A stretch of 64,000 bases of DNA from NCBI RefSeq assembly GCF_900115955.1, contig NZ_FOYL01000002.1:1054001-1118000 (forward strand). The letters run 5' to 3'. The number at the start of each line of letters is the position of its first letter. Position 1 is the first letter of the stretch. Origin of the DNA: Lentzea waywayandensis (GTDB taxonomy: Bacteria; Actinomycetota; Actinomycetes; Mycobacteriales; Pseudonocardiaceae). This document shows positions 35,076 to 42,845 of this stretch, piece by piece. The position numbers were made by a program, and so were the translations under genes. The notes beneath the pieces are model-generated. The model ran no database searches. It was not told the origin of the DNA and worked only from the letters and a program-made list of their open reading frames with translations.

Positions 35076-37534
35076 TCCGGCAGTACCTGCACGACGGCTG
35101 GCAGCTGACCGCGGCGACGAACGAGGTGCCGGACAACGTCCGCGGCAGGACGGTGCCCGCGACCGTGCCCGGCAGCACCCACCTCGACCTGCTCGCGTCC
35201 GGGCTGATCACCGATCCGTTCCTCGACCGCGCCGAGGAGGAGCTGGCCTGGACGCACCGCGCGGACTGGCGGTACGGCACCCAGTTCCTCGCCGCCGCCG
35301 TCACGTCCGGGCAGCGGGCCGACCTCGTCTTCGACGGGCTGGACACCATCGCTACCGTCGAGCTCAACGGTCACCTGCTCGGCCACACCGCGAACATGCA
35401 CCGGAGCCACCGCTTCGACGTCCGGCCGTTCCTCGTGGACGGCGCCAACGACCTCACCGTGTCGTTCTCCTCCGCGCTCACCCACGCGGAGAAGGTCGAG
35501 GCCGCGCTGGGCCGGCGTGAGCACGTCAACGCGCACCCGTTCAACATGATCCGCAAGATGGCCTGCAGCTTCGGCTGGGACTGGGGACCGGACCTGCAGA
35601 CCGCGGGGATCTGGCGGCCGGTGCGGCTGGAGCGCTGGCACACCGCGCGCCTGGCCCGCGTCCGTCCGATCGTGACGGTCGCCCCGGACGGGACCGGCCA
35701 GGTCGAGCTGCACGTCGACGTCGAGTGGGCGCCGGACGCCGCCGAGACCCTGACGCTGCTGATCACCGTGGGCGCGCACAAGCGCATCGTCGTCATCCCG
35801 GCCGGGCAGAAGACCGTGGTCGCCCGCGTGGACGTGCCCGACGCCGAACTCTGGTGGCCCGCCGGGTACGGCCGGCAACCGCTCTACAACCTGGACGTCG
35901 TGCTGCGCGGCGGGTCCGAGCAGCTCGACAGCACAGCCAGGCGGATCGGGTTCCGCACGATCACCGTCGACACGACTCCGGACGAGCACGGCACGCCGTT
36001 CACGATCGTCGTCAACGACAAGCCCGTCTTCGTCAAGGGCGCCAACTGGATTCCCGACGACCACTTCCTCACCCGGATCACCCGCGACCGGCTGGCGCGG
36101 CGGGTGGACCAGGCCGTGGCCGCACACGTCAACCTGCTGCGGGTGTGGGGCGGCGGGATCTACGAGTCCGACGACTTCTACGACGTCTGCGACGAACGCG
36201 GAGTCCTGGTGTGGCAGGACTTCCCGCTCGCGTGCGCCGCGTACCCGGAGGAGGAACCGGTGCGCGGCGAACTGGAGGCCGAGGCCCGCGAGAACGTCAC
36301 TCGCCTGATGTCGCACGCCTCGCTGGCGCTCTGGAACGGCGGCAACGAGAACCTGTGGGGGTTCGCCGACTGGGGCTGGCCCGAGCAGCTGGACGGCCGG
36401 ACGTGGGGCCTGGGCTACTACGACGACCTGCTGCCGCGGATCGTGGCCGAGCTCGACCCGACCCGGTTCTACTGCCCCAGCAGCCCGTACAGCCCGGTCG
36501 ACGGCGTGCATCCGAACGACGAGAACCACGGCACGCGCCACGACTGGAACGTCTGGAACCAGGCCGGCTACCCGCGCTACCGCGACCACGTGCCGAGGTT
36601 CTGCTCGGAGTTCGGGTTCCAGGGCCCGCCGGCGTGGTCCACGCTGACCCGGTGGATCCACGACCAGCCGCTGTCCCCGGACTCACCGAGCTTCCTCGCA
36701 CACCAGAAAGCCGAGGACGGCAACGGAAAGCTCGCGCGCGGACTGGCGGCGCACCTGCCCGTCCCTGCCCGGTTCGAGGACTGGCACTGGGCGACGCAGC
36801 TCAACCAGGCGCGGGCGGTGAGCTTCGGCATCGAGCACTTCCGCTCGTGGTGGCCACGCACGGCCGGTGCGATCGTCTGGCAGCTCAACGACTGCTGGCC
36901 CGTCACGTCCTGGGCGGCGATCGACAGCGAGGAGCGGGTGAAGCCGCTGTGGTACGGGCTGCGCCACGCGTACGCGCCCCGGCTCCTCACCTTCCAGCCG
37001 CGCGGCGACCGGCTCGTGCTCATCGCCGTCAACGACCACGACGAGCCGTGGGACGCGCACCTCACCCTGGAACGCCAGACGTTCCGGGGTGTCACGCTGC
37101 ACCTGGCTAGACTGCGCCGGACGGTGCCGCCCCGCTCGGTCCTCGCCCTGGACCTGGAGGAGGCGCTGCTGCGACCGGTGCACGACGACGCGGAGGTGAT
37201 GGTGGCGACCACCGCCGAAGCCCGCGCGGTCCTGCCGTTCCGGGAGGACGTCGAGCTGGCGTACGACCCGCATCCTCTTTCCGCCCAGGCGAAAGCCGTG
37301 CGCGGCGGGTACGAGGTCGAGGTGCGCGCCGGCTCGTTCGCGCAGGACGTCGCGGTCCTGGCCGACCGGGTCGCCCCGGACGCGGTCGCCGACGACTCGC
37401 TCGTGCCGATGCTGGCCGGAGAGGTGCGCGTGTTCCACATCCGCACGGATGCTTTCGTCGATCCCGCGGCCTTCACCGACCCGCTGGTCCTGCGCTGTGC
37501 CAACGACCTCTGCGCGGTGCCCGATGCCCGCTGA
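35072..37534 (+). CDS. Intracellular GH2 beta-mannosidase-type glycosidase
   Basis: 820 aa from a TTG that overlaps the ATPase stop (TTGA) and has GGAGGT eight bases before. No signal peptide. GH2 beta-mannosidase layout: N-terminal jelly roll with NMIRKMACSFGWDWGP (about 155-172), Ig sandwich, then barrel with VWGGGIYESDDFYD, acid/base Glu in WNGGNENLWG (about 428) and nucleophile Glu in CSEFGFQG (about 513). Two beta domains follow. GH2 members of this subtype hydrolyse beta-mannosides, some glucosamine or galactose linkages. As the operon's enzyme it should split imported oligosaccharides to monomers. Confidence 0.88.
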   Translation: MIRQYLHDGWQLTAATNEVPDNVRGRTVPATVPGSTHLDLLASGLITDPFLDRAEEELAWTHRADWRYGTQFLAAAVTSGQRADLVFDGLDTIATVELNGHLLGHTANMHRSHRFDVRPFLVDGANDLTVSFSSALTHAEKVEAALGRREHVNAHPFNMIRKMACSFGWDWGPDLQTAGIWRPVRLERWHTARLARVRPIVTVAPDGTGQVELHVDVEWAPDAAETLTLLITVGAHKRIVVIPAGQKTVVARVDVPDAELWWPAGYGRQPLYNLDVVLRGGSEQLDSTARRIGFRTITVDTTPDEHGTPFTIVVNDKPVFVKGANWIPDDHFLTRITRDRLARRVDQAVAAHVNLLRVWGGGIYESDDFYDVCDERGVLVWQDFPLACAAYPEEEPVRGELEAEARENVTRLMSHASLALWNGGNENLWGFADWGWPEQLDGRTWGLGYYDDLLPRIVAELDPTRFYCPSSPYSPVDGVHPNDENHGTRHDWNVWNQAGYPRYRDHVPRFCSEFGFQGPPAWSTLTRWIHDQPLSPDSPSFLAHQKAEDGNGKLARGLAAHLPVPARFEDWHWATQLNQARAVSFGIEHFRSWWPRTAGAIVWQLNDCWPVTSWAAIDSEERVKPLWYGLRHAYAPRLLTFQPRGDRLVLIAVNDHDEPWDAHLTLERQTFRGVTLHLARLRRTVPPRSVLALDLEEALLRPVHDDAEVMVATTAEARAVLPFREDVELAYDPHPLSAQAKAVRGGYEVEVRAGSFAQDVAVLADRVAPDAVADDSLVPMLAGEVRVFHIRTDAFVDPAAFTDPLVLRCANDLCAVPDAR

Positions 37535-38363
37535 ACCGACCGGCGCGATCGGGCTGGTGCTCGCGCGGCCCGCGCGCCTGCTCGGCGTCGAGCCGTTCTT
37601 CATGGAGTTCATCGCGGGGATCGAGGAACGGCTCGCCGAACGCGACCTGTCCGTCCTGCTGCACGTCGTCGCGGACCACGACGCCGAGATCGCCGCCTAC
37701 CGCCGCTGGGCGAGCCGCGGCCTGGCCGACGCCGTCGTGGTGGTGAACCCGGTGGCGGACGATCCCCGCCCCGCCGTGCTCGCCGAGATCGCGCTGCCCG
37801 CGGTCGTCGTCGGCGACGACCCGGTGCTGCCCTCGGTCCGCACCGATCACGCCGGTCCGGTCGCCGAAGCGCTCGGGCACCTGCTCACGCTGGGGCACCG
37901 GCGGATCGCCAGGGTCACCGGCCCCTCGGCGTTGCAGCACACGCGGGCCCGCACCGACGCGCTGCTGGCCGGATGCGCGCAGGCGGGTGTCGTTCCGGTG
38001 ATCGTCGAGGGCGACTACTCGGAGGAGGCGGGTGCCAAGCTCACCTCGTCGCTCCTGAGTGGACCGGAACCGCCCACCGCGATCCTCTACGACAACGACG
38101 TGATGGCAGTCGCCGGACTCGCCGCGGCCGCCGAACTCGGTGTCGCGGTGCCGGAGCGGCTCAGTCTGGTGGCGTGGGACGACTCGACGCTGTGCCGGCT
38201 CGCCTCCCCCGCCCTCACGACGATGAGCGTCGACGTCCACCAGTTCGGCGTGTCGGTGGCGGAGTCGGTGCTCGAACGGATCGACGGCGGCCCGGTCACG
38301 CCGCGCTGGTCGCCGACCGCCCGCTACCTGCCGCGAGGCACGACCGCGCCAGCGTCCACTTAG
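37524..38363 (+). CDS. LacI/GalR-type sugar-sensor domain lacking the DNA-binding domain
   Basis: 279 aa; ATG at 37524 lies inside the last codons of the beta-mannosidase gene (11-bp overlap), so it is coupled to it. The protein starts directly with AIGLVLARPARL, which in LacI-family regulators is the first strand of the sensor after about 60 residues of helix-turn-helix and hinge. No HTH is encoded upstream in any frame, because that DNA codes for the mannosidase. The rest is a complete periplasmic-binding-protein fold (LGHRRIARVTGPS, AILYDNDVMAVAGLAAAAELG, SLVAWDDSTLC). It could be a cytoplasmic sugar sensor or a partner of another regulator. I infer it cannot bind DNA alone. Confidence 0.85.
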   Translation: MPAEPTGAIGLVLARPARLLGVEPFFMEFIAGIEERLAERDLSVLLHVVADHDAEIAAYRRWASRGLADAVVVVNPVADDPRPAVLAEIALPAVVVGDDPVLPSVRTDHAGPVAEALGHLLTLGHRRIARVTGPSALQHTRARTDALLAGCAQAGVVPVIVEGDYSEEAGAKLTSSLLSGPEPPTAILYDNDVMAVAGLAAAAELGVAVPERLSLVAWDDSTLCRLASPALTTMSVDVHQFGVSVAESVLERIDGGPVTPRWSPTARYLPRGTTAPAST

Positions 38364-38482
38364 GACGCGCTGGCGGCCGTCGGACGACGCGTCACGGGGC
38401 TGCGGGCCCTGCTCCCGCCGGGAAGGGCCTGGTCTCGACGCTCGTCGACGAGGCCAGGCTGCGCGTCACCCAGGTCGGGCCG

Positions 38483-38581
38483 CGCGTCGCCGAGATCAGC
38501 CGGCGCGTCGCCGGCATCAGGCAGCGCGCCGGCGAGATCAGCCGACGCGTCGCCGACATCAGCCAGCGCGCCGTCGGCGAG
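38483..38581. repeat. 21-bp tandem repeats, about 4.7 copies
   Basis: Units begin at 38483, 38504, 38525, 38546 and 38567 with consensus CGCGTCGCCGANATCAGCCGG. On the plus strand each unit reads as one seven-residue block such as RVAEISR, RVAGIRQ, RAGEISR, RVADISQ, a perfect heptad pattern. The minus strand reads as an Ala/Asp-rich repeat in an 86-codon open frame. No ribosome site supports either reading. Confidence 0.75.
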
Positions 38582-38629
38582 AAACCGAAGAAGTCCAGCC
38601 GCCGAATCCGCCGAGGTCATCCTCAGCAG

Positions 38630-38643
38630 TGTGAGCGCTAACA
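38630..38643. promoter_or_regulatory. LacI-type operator upstream of GH127
   Basis: TGTGAGCGCTAACA, 152 bp before the GH127 start. Its reverse complement differs at one position from the site on the GH27 start codon (864-877). Confidence 0.62.
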
Positions 38644-38695
38644 GCGCAAGACCGGTCGATCATCGAGAGCTGCTCCAGATCGCTACTTCACCACA

Positions 38696-38709
38696 AGTTA
38701 GCGTTAACA
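38696..38709. promoter_or_regulatory. Second LacI-type operator upstream of GH127
   Basis: AGTTAGCGTTAACA; the inner 12 bases GTTAGCGTTAAC are nearly palindromic around a central CG. Together with 38630 it makes a pair 66 bp apart, comparable with the 77-bp pair at GH27. Confidence 0.6.
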
Positions 38710-38794
38710 TCAATCGTTGACCGTTCGGTGATGTCCTGGCTACATTCCGTTGCGCGCCGCGACTGGAGTTTCGCCGAGCGACTGGAGCATCCTC

Positions 38795-41101
38795 ATGTCC
38801 TCATCGTTGAGTCGACGCAGGCTCTTCCAAGCCGCGGGGGTGGCCGCCATCGCGACCACGGCGCCGTCACTGATGGCGGGTTCCGCACAGGCGGCCTCGG
38901 TGCCGCCTGCGCGCCCCGACGCAGGTGTGTCCGCCTACCCGTTCGACCTGTCCGAGGTCCGCCTCACGCAAGGCCGATGGCTGGACAACCAGAACCGCAC
39001 GCTGTCCTACCTGCGGTTCGTCGACGTCGACCGGCTGCTCTACAACTTCCGCGCCAACCACCGGCTGTCCACGAACGGCGCCGCCGCGCTAGGTGGATGG
39101 GAAGCCCCGGACTTCCCGTTCCGCACTCACAGCCAGGGACACTTCCTCACGGCGTGGGCGCAGGCGTGGGCGGTCCTGGGCGACACGACGTGCCGCGACA
39201 GGGCGAACCACATGGTGGCCGAGCTGGCCAAGTGTCAGGCGAACAACTCGGCGGCGGGGTTCAACCCCGGTTATCTGTCGGGCTTCCCGGAGTCGGACTT
39301 CGATGCGATGGAGGCCGGTTCGCCCAAGTCCGTGTCGTACTACTCCCTCCACAAAACCCTTGCCGGACTGCTGGACGCATGGCGCTACATCGGCAACGCG
39401 CAGGCGCGGGACGTGCTGCTGCGGTTCGCCGGCTGGGTCGACTGGCGCACGGCCCGGCTGTCCTACAGCACGATGCAGAACGTCCTGGGCACGGAGTTCG
39501 GCGGCATGAACGCGGTGCTCGCCGACCTCTACCAGCAGACGGGCGACGCGCGCTGGCTGACGACGGCCCAGCGGTTCGACCACGCCGCGGTGTTCGCCCC
39601 CCTCGCCGCCAACCAGGACCGGCTGAACGGCCTGCACGCCAACACCCAGGTGCCGAAGTGGATCGGCGCCGCCCGCGAGTACAAGGCGACCGGGACCACC
39701 CGCTACCGCGACATCGCCCTCAACGCGTGGACGATCACCGTCGGCGCGCACACCTACGTGATCGGCGGCAACAGCCAGGCAGAGCACTTCCGCGCGCCCA
39801 ACGCCATCGCCGCGTACCTGAGCACCGACGCGTGCGAGGCGTGCAACACCTTCAACATGCTCAAGCTGACCCGTGAGCTGTGGCTGACCGATCCCGGCAG
39901 GGCCGCCTACTTCGACTACTACGAGCGCGCCCTGCTCAACCACCTGATCGGCCAGCAGAACCCGGCCGACCCCCACGGCCACATCTGCTACTTCACCGGC
40001 CTCAACCCCGGCCACCGGCGCGGCAACACCGGACCCGCGTGGGGCGGCGGCAACTGGAGCACGGACTACGGCACGTTCTGGTGCTGCCAGGGCACCGCGC
40101 TGGAGACCAACACCAAGCTCGCCGACTCCGTCTACTTCTTCAACGGCACCACGCTCACGGTGAACCTCTACACGCCGTCGGTGCTGACGTGGTCGGCCCG
40201 CGCCATCACAGTCACCCAGAGCACGAGCTACCCGGCGAGCGACACCACGACGCTGACCGTCACCGGCAACGCGGGCGGGTCGTGGACGATGCGGCTCCGC
40301 ATCCCTTCCTGGACCACGGGCGCGACGATCAGCGTCAACGGCGTCGCGCAGAACGTGACCACCACGCCCGGCACCTACGCGTCCCTGACCCGGACGTGGA
40401 CGTCCGGCGACGTGGTGACGCTGCGGTTGCCGATGCGCGTGATCGCCCAGGCCTCCAACGACAACGCCGGCGTAGTCGCGCTGACCTACGGCCCCGCCGT
40501 GCTGGCGGGCAACTACGGCAACACCGGCCTGTCCGCGTTGCCCGCGCTGGACGTCGGCTCCGTGACCCGGACCAGCGCGTCGTCGCTGGCGTTCACCGCG
40601 ACGGCGAACGGCACGCGGGTCGACCTGGGGCCGTTCCACGACGCGCAGGGCTTCAACTACACCGTCTACTGGCGCACCGGCGGCACGAGCCACCGGCTGC
40701 TCAACGCCGGCACCGGCATGGTGCTGGGCGTCCAGAACATGTCCACTGTGGACGGCGGCTTGGCCGTGCAGTGGCACGACAGCGGAACCGCCGACCACGA
40801 CTGGCAGCTGATCACCGACGGGTCCGACGTCCGGTTCCTCAACGTCCACAGCGGGAAGGTGCTGGGCGTGGAGAACATGTCCACCGCCGACAACGCCCGC
40901 GTCCTGCAGTGGTCCGACAACGGCACGGCCGACCACAGGTGGACGCTGATCGCTCAGGGCGACGGCACCTACAAGATCCGCAACGCCCACAGCGGCAAGC
41001 TGCTCGGCGTCCTCAACGGCTCCGGCAGCGCGGGAGCGCAGGTCGTGCAGGACTCCGACAACGGCAGCGCAGACAACCGCTGGCGGCTGGTCGCGAACTG
41101 A
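38795..41101 (+). CDS. Secreted GH127 beta-L-arabinofuranosidase with ricin-type CBM
   Basis: 768 aa; ATG at 38795 with GGAG seven bases upstream. The twin-arginine-like signal SRRRLFQAAG (residues 6-15) followed by a hydrophobic stretch and ending AQA suggests Tat export of a pre-folded metalloenzyme. The (alpha/alpha)6 barrel spans about 45-440: the zinc/nucleophile motifs are Glu348 and Cys350 in CEACNTFN, and Cys430-Cys431 in FWCCQGT. These correspond to Glu338/Cys340/Cys417/Cys418 of Bifidobacterium HypBA1. Beta-sandwiches reach about 615, then a beta-trefoil with QxW-like DHDWQLI, DHRWTLI and DNRWRLV repeats. It should release beta-L-arabinofuranose from plant glycans. Paired operators match those at GH27. 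Confidence 0.92.
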   Translation: MSSSLSRRRLFQAAGVAAIATTAPSLMAGSAQAASVPPARPDAGVSAYPFDLSEVRLTQGRWLDNQNRTLSYLRFVDVDRLLYNFRANHRLSTNGAAALGGWEAPDFPFRTHSQGHFLTAWAQAWAVLGDTTCRDRANHMVAELAKCQANNSAAGFNPGYLSGFPESDFDAMEAGSPKSVSYYSLHKTLAGLLDAWRYIGNAQARDVLLRFAGWVDWRTARLSYSTMQNVLGTEFGGMNAVLADLYQQTGDARWLTTAQRFDHAAVFAPLAANQDRLNGLHANTQVPKWIGAAREYKATGTTRYRDIALNAWTITVGAHTYVIGGNSQAEHFRAPNAIAAYLSTDACEACNTFNMLKLTRELWLTDPGRAAYFDYYERALLNHLIGQQNPADPHGHICYFTGLNPGHRRGNTGPAWGGGNWSTDYGTFWCCQGTALETNTKLADSVYFFNGTTLTVNLYTPSVLTWSARAITVTQSTSYPASDTTTLTVTGNAGGSWTMRLRIPSWTTGATISVNGVAQNVTTTPGTYASLTRTWTSGDVVTLRLPMRVIAQASNDNAGVVALTYGPAVLAGNYGNTGLSALPALDVGSVTRTSASSLAFTATANGTRVDLGPFHDAQGFNYTVYWRTGGTSHRLLNAGTGMVLGVQNMSTVDGGLAVQWHDSGTADHDWQLITDGSDVRFLNVHSGKVLGVENMSTADNARVLQWSDNGTADHRWTLIAQGDGTYKIRNAHSGKLLGVLNGSGSAGAQVVQDSDNGSADNRWRLVAN

Positions 41102-41347
41102 GTCGCGGTCAGGCCGGCGGCCAGCTCCGCAATACGGCGCCTGATCGCGAACCGAGTCGCGATCAGGCCGCGGCCAGCTCCGCAGGGCGGCGTCGGCCTG
41201 GTCGCGAACCGACTCGTGGTCAGGCCAGCGGCCAGCTCCGCAATACGGCGCCTGATCGCGAACCGACTCGCGGTCAGGCCGGCGGCCGGTTCCGCAATGC
41301 GGCGCCTCATCGCGAACCGACTCGCGATCAGGCCGGCGGCCAGCTCC
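41102..41347. repeat. Tandem array of about 54-57-bp repeats between converging genes
   Basis: Four to five diverged copies, each with GGTCAGGCCGGCGGCCAGCT, TCCGCAATACGGCG and CTGATCGCGAACCGACTCG blocks. The rightmost copy is the 3' end of the TetR gene (its last codons and stop), so the array looks like repeated duplication of that gene end. Junctions form hairpins: 41139-41168 has perfect 12-bp arms GCCTGATCGCGA/TCGCGATCAGGC around a 6-nt loop. It may act as a multiple terminator between GH127 and TetR. Confidence 0.82.
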
Positions 41348-41933
41348 GCAGGGCGGCGTCAGCCACCCGCTGGAGATCCTCGCGCGCCGCACCACCCGCG
41401 GCCTGCACGGCCATGCCGTTCGCGATCGTCATGACGTAGCGGGAGATCAGGTCCGGATCGGCACCGGCGGGCAGGTCGCCCTCCTGCACGGCCCGCTGGA
41501 ACCGGTCGCGCAGGAGCCCCTGGCCCCACGCACGCCAGTCGGCCAGGATGTCGCGCGCGATCCGGCCCGTCTCGCCGACGGCCAGCGCGCCCTGCACCCC
41601 GAGGCAGCCGGCGGGGCAGCCGGGCTGGGTGTTGGCGCGGACCGAGCCGGCCAGGAACGCCTCCGCGACCTCGCGCGCGGTGGCCGCCGCCAGCGCTTTG
41701 GCGGCGTAGGAGGCCGTGCCGTCCGTGTAGCGCTGCAACGCCTTGCGGAAGAGCTCCTCTTTGTTGCCGAAGGCCGCGTACATGCTCTTGCGGGAGATGC
41801 CCATGCGCTCGGTCAGGTCGGCGAGGCTGGCGCCCTCGTAGCCCTGCTCCCAGAAGACCACCATCGCCTTCTGGAGGGCCTCCTCGGCGTCGAACTCTCG
41901 CGGCCGACCGATCTGCGCCTTCTCCACCGCCAC
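41328..41933 (-). CDS. TetR/AcrR-family repressor
   Basis: 201 aa from the GTG at 41933. The N-terminal TetR HTH (about 12-60) shows ALQKAMVVFWEQGYEGASL and GISRKSMYAAFGNKEELF. The ligand domain contains CPAGCLG, a Cys-rich loop common in this TetR_C_16-like subgroup near SDR enzymes. It is divergent from an SDR gene; two copies of a CACCGATCGGTG palindrome lie between, so it represses both itself and the SDR. The last codons (ALRSWPPA) belong to the downstream repeat array. Regulators of this group often answer to xenobiotic or quinone stress. Confidence 0.92.
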   Translation of the reverse strand: MAVEKAQIGRPREFDAEEALQKAMVVFWEQGYEGASLADLTERMGISRKSMYAAFGNKEELFRKALQRYTDGTASYAAKALAAATAREVAEAFLAGSVRANTQPGCPAGCLGVQGALAVGETGRIARDILADWRAWGQGLLRDRFQRAVQEGDLPAGADPDLISRYVMTIANGMAVQAAGGAAREDLQRVADAALRSWPPA

Positions 41934-41946
41934 ATCCTACCCTTCC

Positions 41947-41960
41947 GCACCGATCGGTGC
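41947..41960. promoter_or_regulatory. TetR operator 1 (GCACCGATCGGTGC)
   Basis: Perfect 14-bp palindrome 13 bp upstream of the TetR start on the minus strand. Confidence 0.8.
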
Positions 41961-41978
41961 AGAAGTGCTACGGTCGCG

Positions 41979-42000
41979 TTGTGCACCGATCGGTGCACAA
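41979..42000. promoter_or_regulatory. TetR operator 2, 22-bp perfect palindrome
   Basis: Same CACCGATCGGTG core as operator 1, extended by TTGTG/CACAA arms. It ends 18 bp before the SDR start and overlaps its likely promoter. Confidence 0.85.
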
Positions 42001-42018
42001 AAGCGTGGAGGTCAGGGA

Positions 42019-42768
42019 ATGCGCAGGCTGGAAGGCAAGACCGCGGTCATCACCGGTGGCGGCACGCGAGGCATCGGCAGGGCCACCGCCGCACGGCTGG
42101 TCGAAGAGGGCGCGCACGTGTTCATCACCGGCCGCCGCAAGACCGAACTGGACGAGGCCGTGGAGGTCATCGGCCGGAACGTGACGGCGGTGCCGGGCGA
42201 CATCACGAACCCGGACGACCTGGACCGGCTCTACGAGACGGTCGCCGCGCGCGGGCAGGGGCTGGACGTGCTGTTCGCCAACTCGGCCACAGCCTCGTTC
42301 GCGACCATCGAGACGATCACCGAGCAGGACTTCGACCAGACCTTCGGCGTGAACGTGAAGGGCACCATCTTCACGGTGCAGAAAGCACTTCCGCTGCTCA
42401 ACAAGGGCGCCTCGGTGATCATCAACGCGTCCACCGCCGCCGATCGGGGCACCGCGGGATTCGGCGTGTACGCCGCGTCGAAGGCGGCGTTGCGGACGTT
42501 CACGCGCGCCTGGGCGAACGAGCTCAAGGACCGCGGCGTCCGGGTGAACGCCATCTCGCCGGGGCCGACCGACACCAACGGGATCACGGAGCTCGTGGGC
42601 GAGGAGAACGCGGCGGCGTTCAAGGCGAACGAGGCCGCCCGGATCGCCATCGGGCGGATGGGCCACGTGGACGAGGTCGCGGCCGCGGTGGCCTTCCTCG
42701 CCTCCTCGGACAGCAGCTTCATGCTCGGCGCCAACGTGTACGTCGACGGCGGCGAGAACCAGATCTGA
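42019..42768 (+). CDS. Short-chain dehydrogenase/reductase
   Basis: 249 aa; ATG at 42019 with GGAGG ten bases upstream. Classical SDR: cofactor motif TGGGTRGIGRAT (about 13-24), an Arg-rich tail after strand two (TGRRKTEL) favouring NADPH, NSATAS in place of the usual NNAG, catalytic Ser in INASTA and YAASK with Tyr/Lys. C-terminal GANVYVDGG is typical. It reduces a carbonyl or oxidises an alcohol; no substrate can be assigned. It is controlled by the divergent TetR protein through two palindromes. Confidence 0.92.
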   Translation: MRRLEGKTAVITGGGTRGIGRATAARLVEEGAHVFITGRRKTELDEAVEVIGRNVTAVPGDITNPDDLDRLYETVAARGQGLDVLFANSATASFATIETITEQDFDQTFGVNVKGTIFTVQKALPLLNKGASVIINASTAADRGTAGFGVYAASKAALRTFTRAWANELKDRGVRVNAISPGPTDTNGITELVGEENAAAFKANEAARIAIGRMGHVDEVAAAVAFLASSDSSFMLGANVYVDGGENQI

Positions 42769-42798
42769 CCCTCGCTGGACGCCGGGGGCTCGCTCGTG

Positions 42799-42833
42799 TG
42801 ACACTTTGTCCAGCATCTGACACTTCGTTCAGC
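42799..42833. promoter_or_regulatory. Direct-repeat operator TGACACTTYGTYCAGC, two copies
   Basis: TGACACTTTGTCCAGC (42799-42814) and TGACACTTCGTTCAGC (42818-42833) match at 14 of 16 positions with a 19-bp period. The second ends two bases before the GGAG site of the DauR-like regulator gene, suggesting autoregulation. Confidence 0.6.
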
Positions 42834-42845
42834 CCTGGAGATCCC

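Larger units (their letters stand above)
38364..38794. other. 431-bp intergenic region with repeat array and two operators
   Basis: No convincing gene. The left half carries the 21-bp repeat array (38483-38581), open in several frames on both strands but without a start codon and ribosome site. The right half contains two LacI-type operators (38630 and 38696) and the GH127 promoter. Confidence 0.6.

Noticed and set aside
38360-38620. 86-codon minus-strand ORF over the 21-bp repeats
   Set aside because: No ribosome site; Ala/Asp periodicity follows from the DNA repeat alone.
41102-41347. Possible CRISPR array
   Set aside because: Units are contiguous without unique spacers, and no cas genes are nearby.
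39089-41395. 768-codon minus-strand open frame opposite GH127, with 18-residue repeats at its start
   Set aside because: The repeats are the translation of the tandem DNA array and the rest is antisense to an intact GH127; treated as non-coding.
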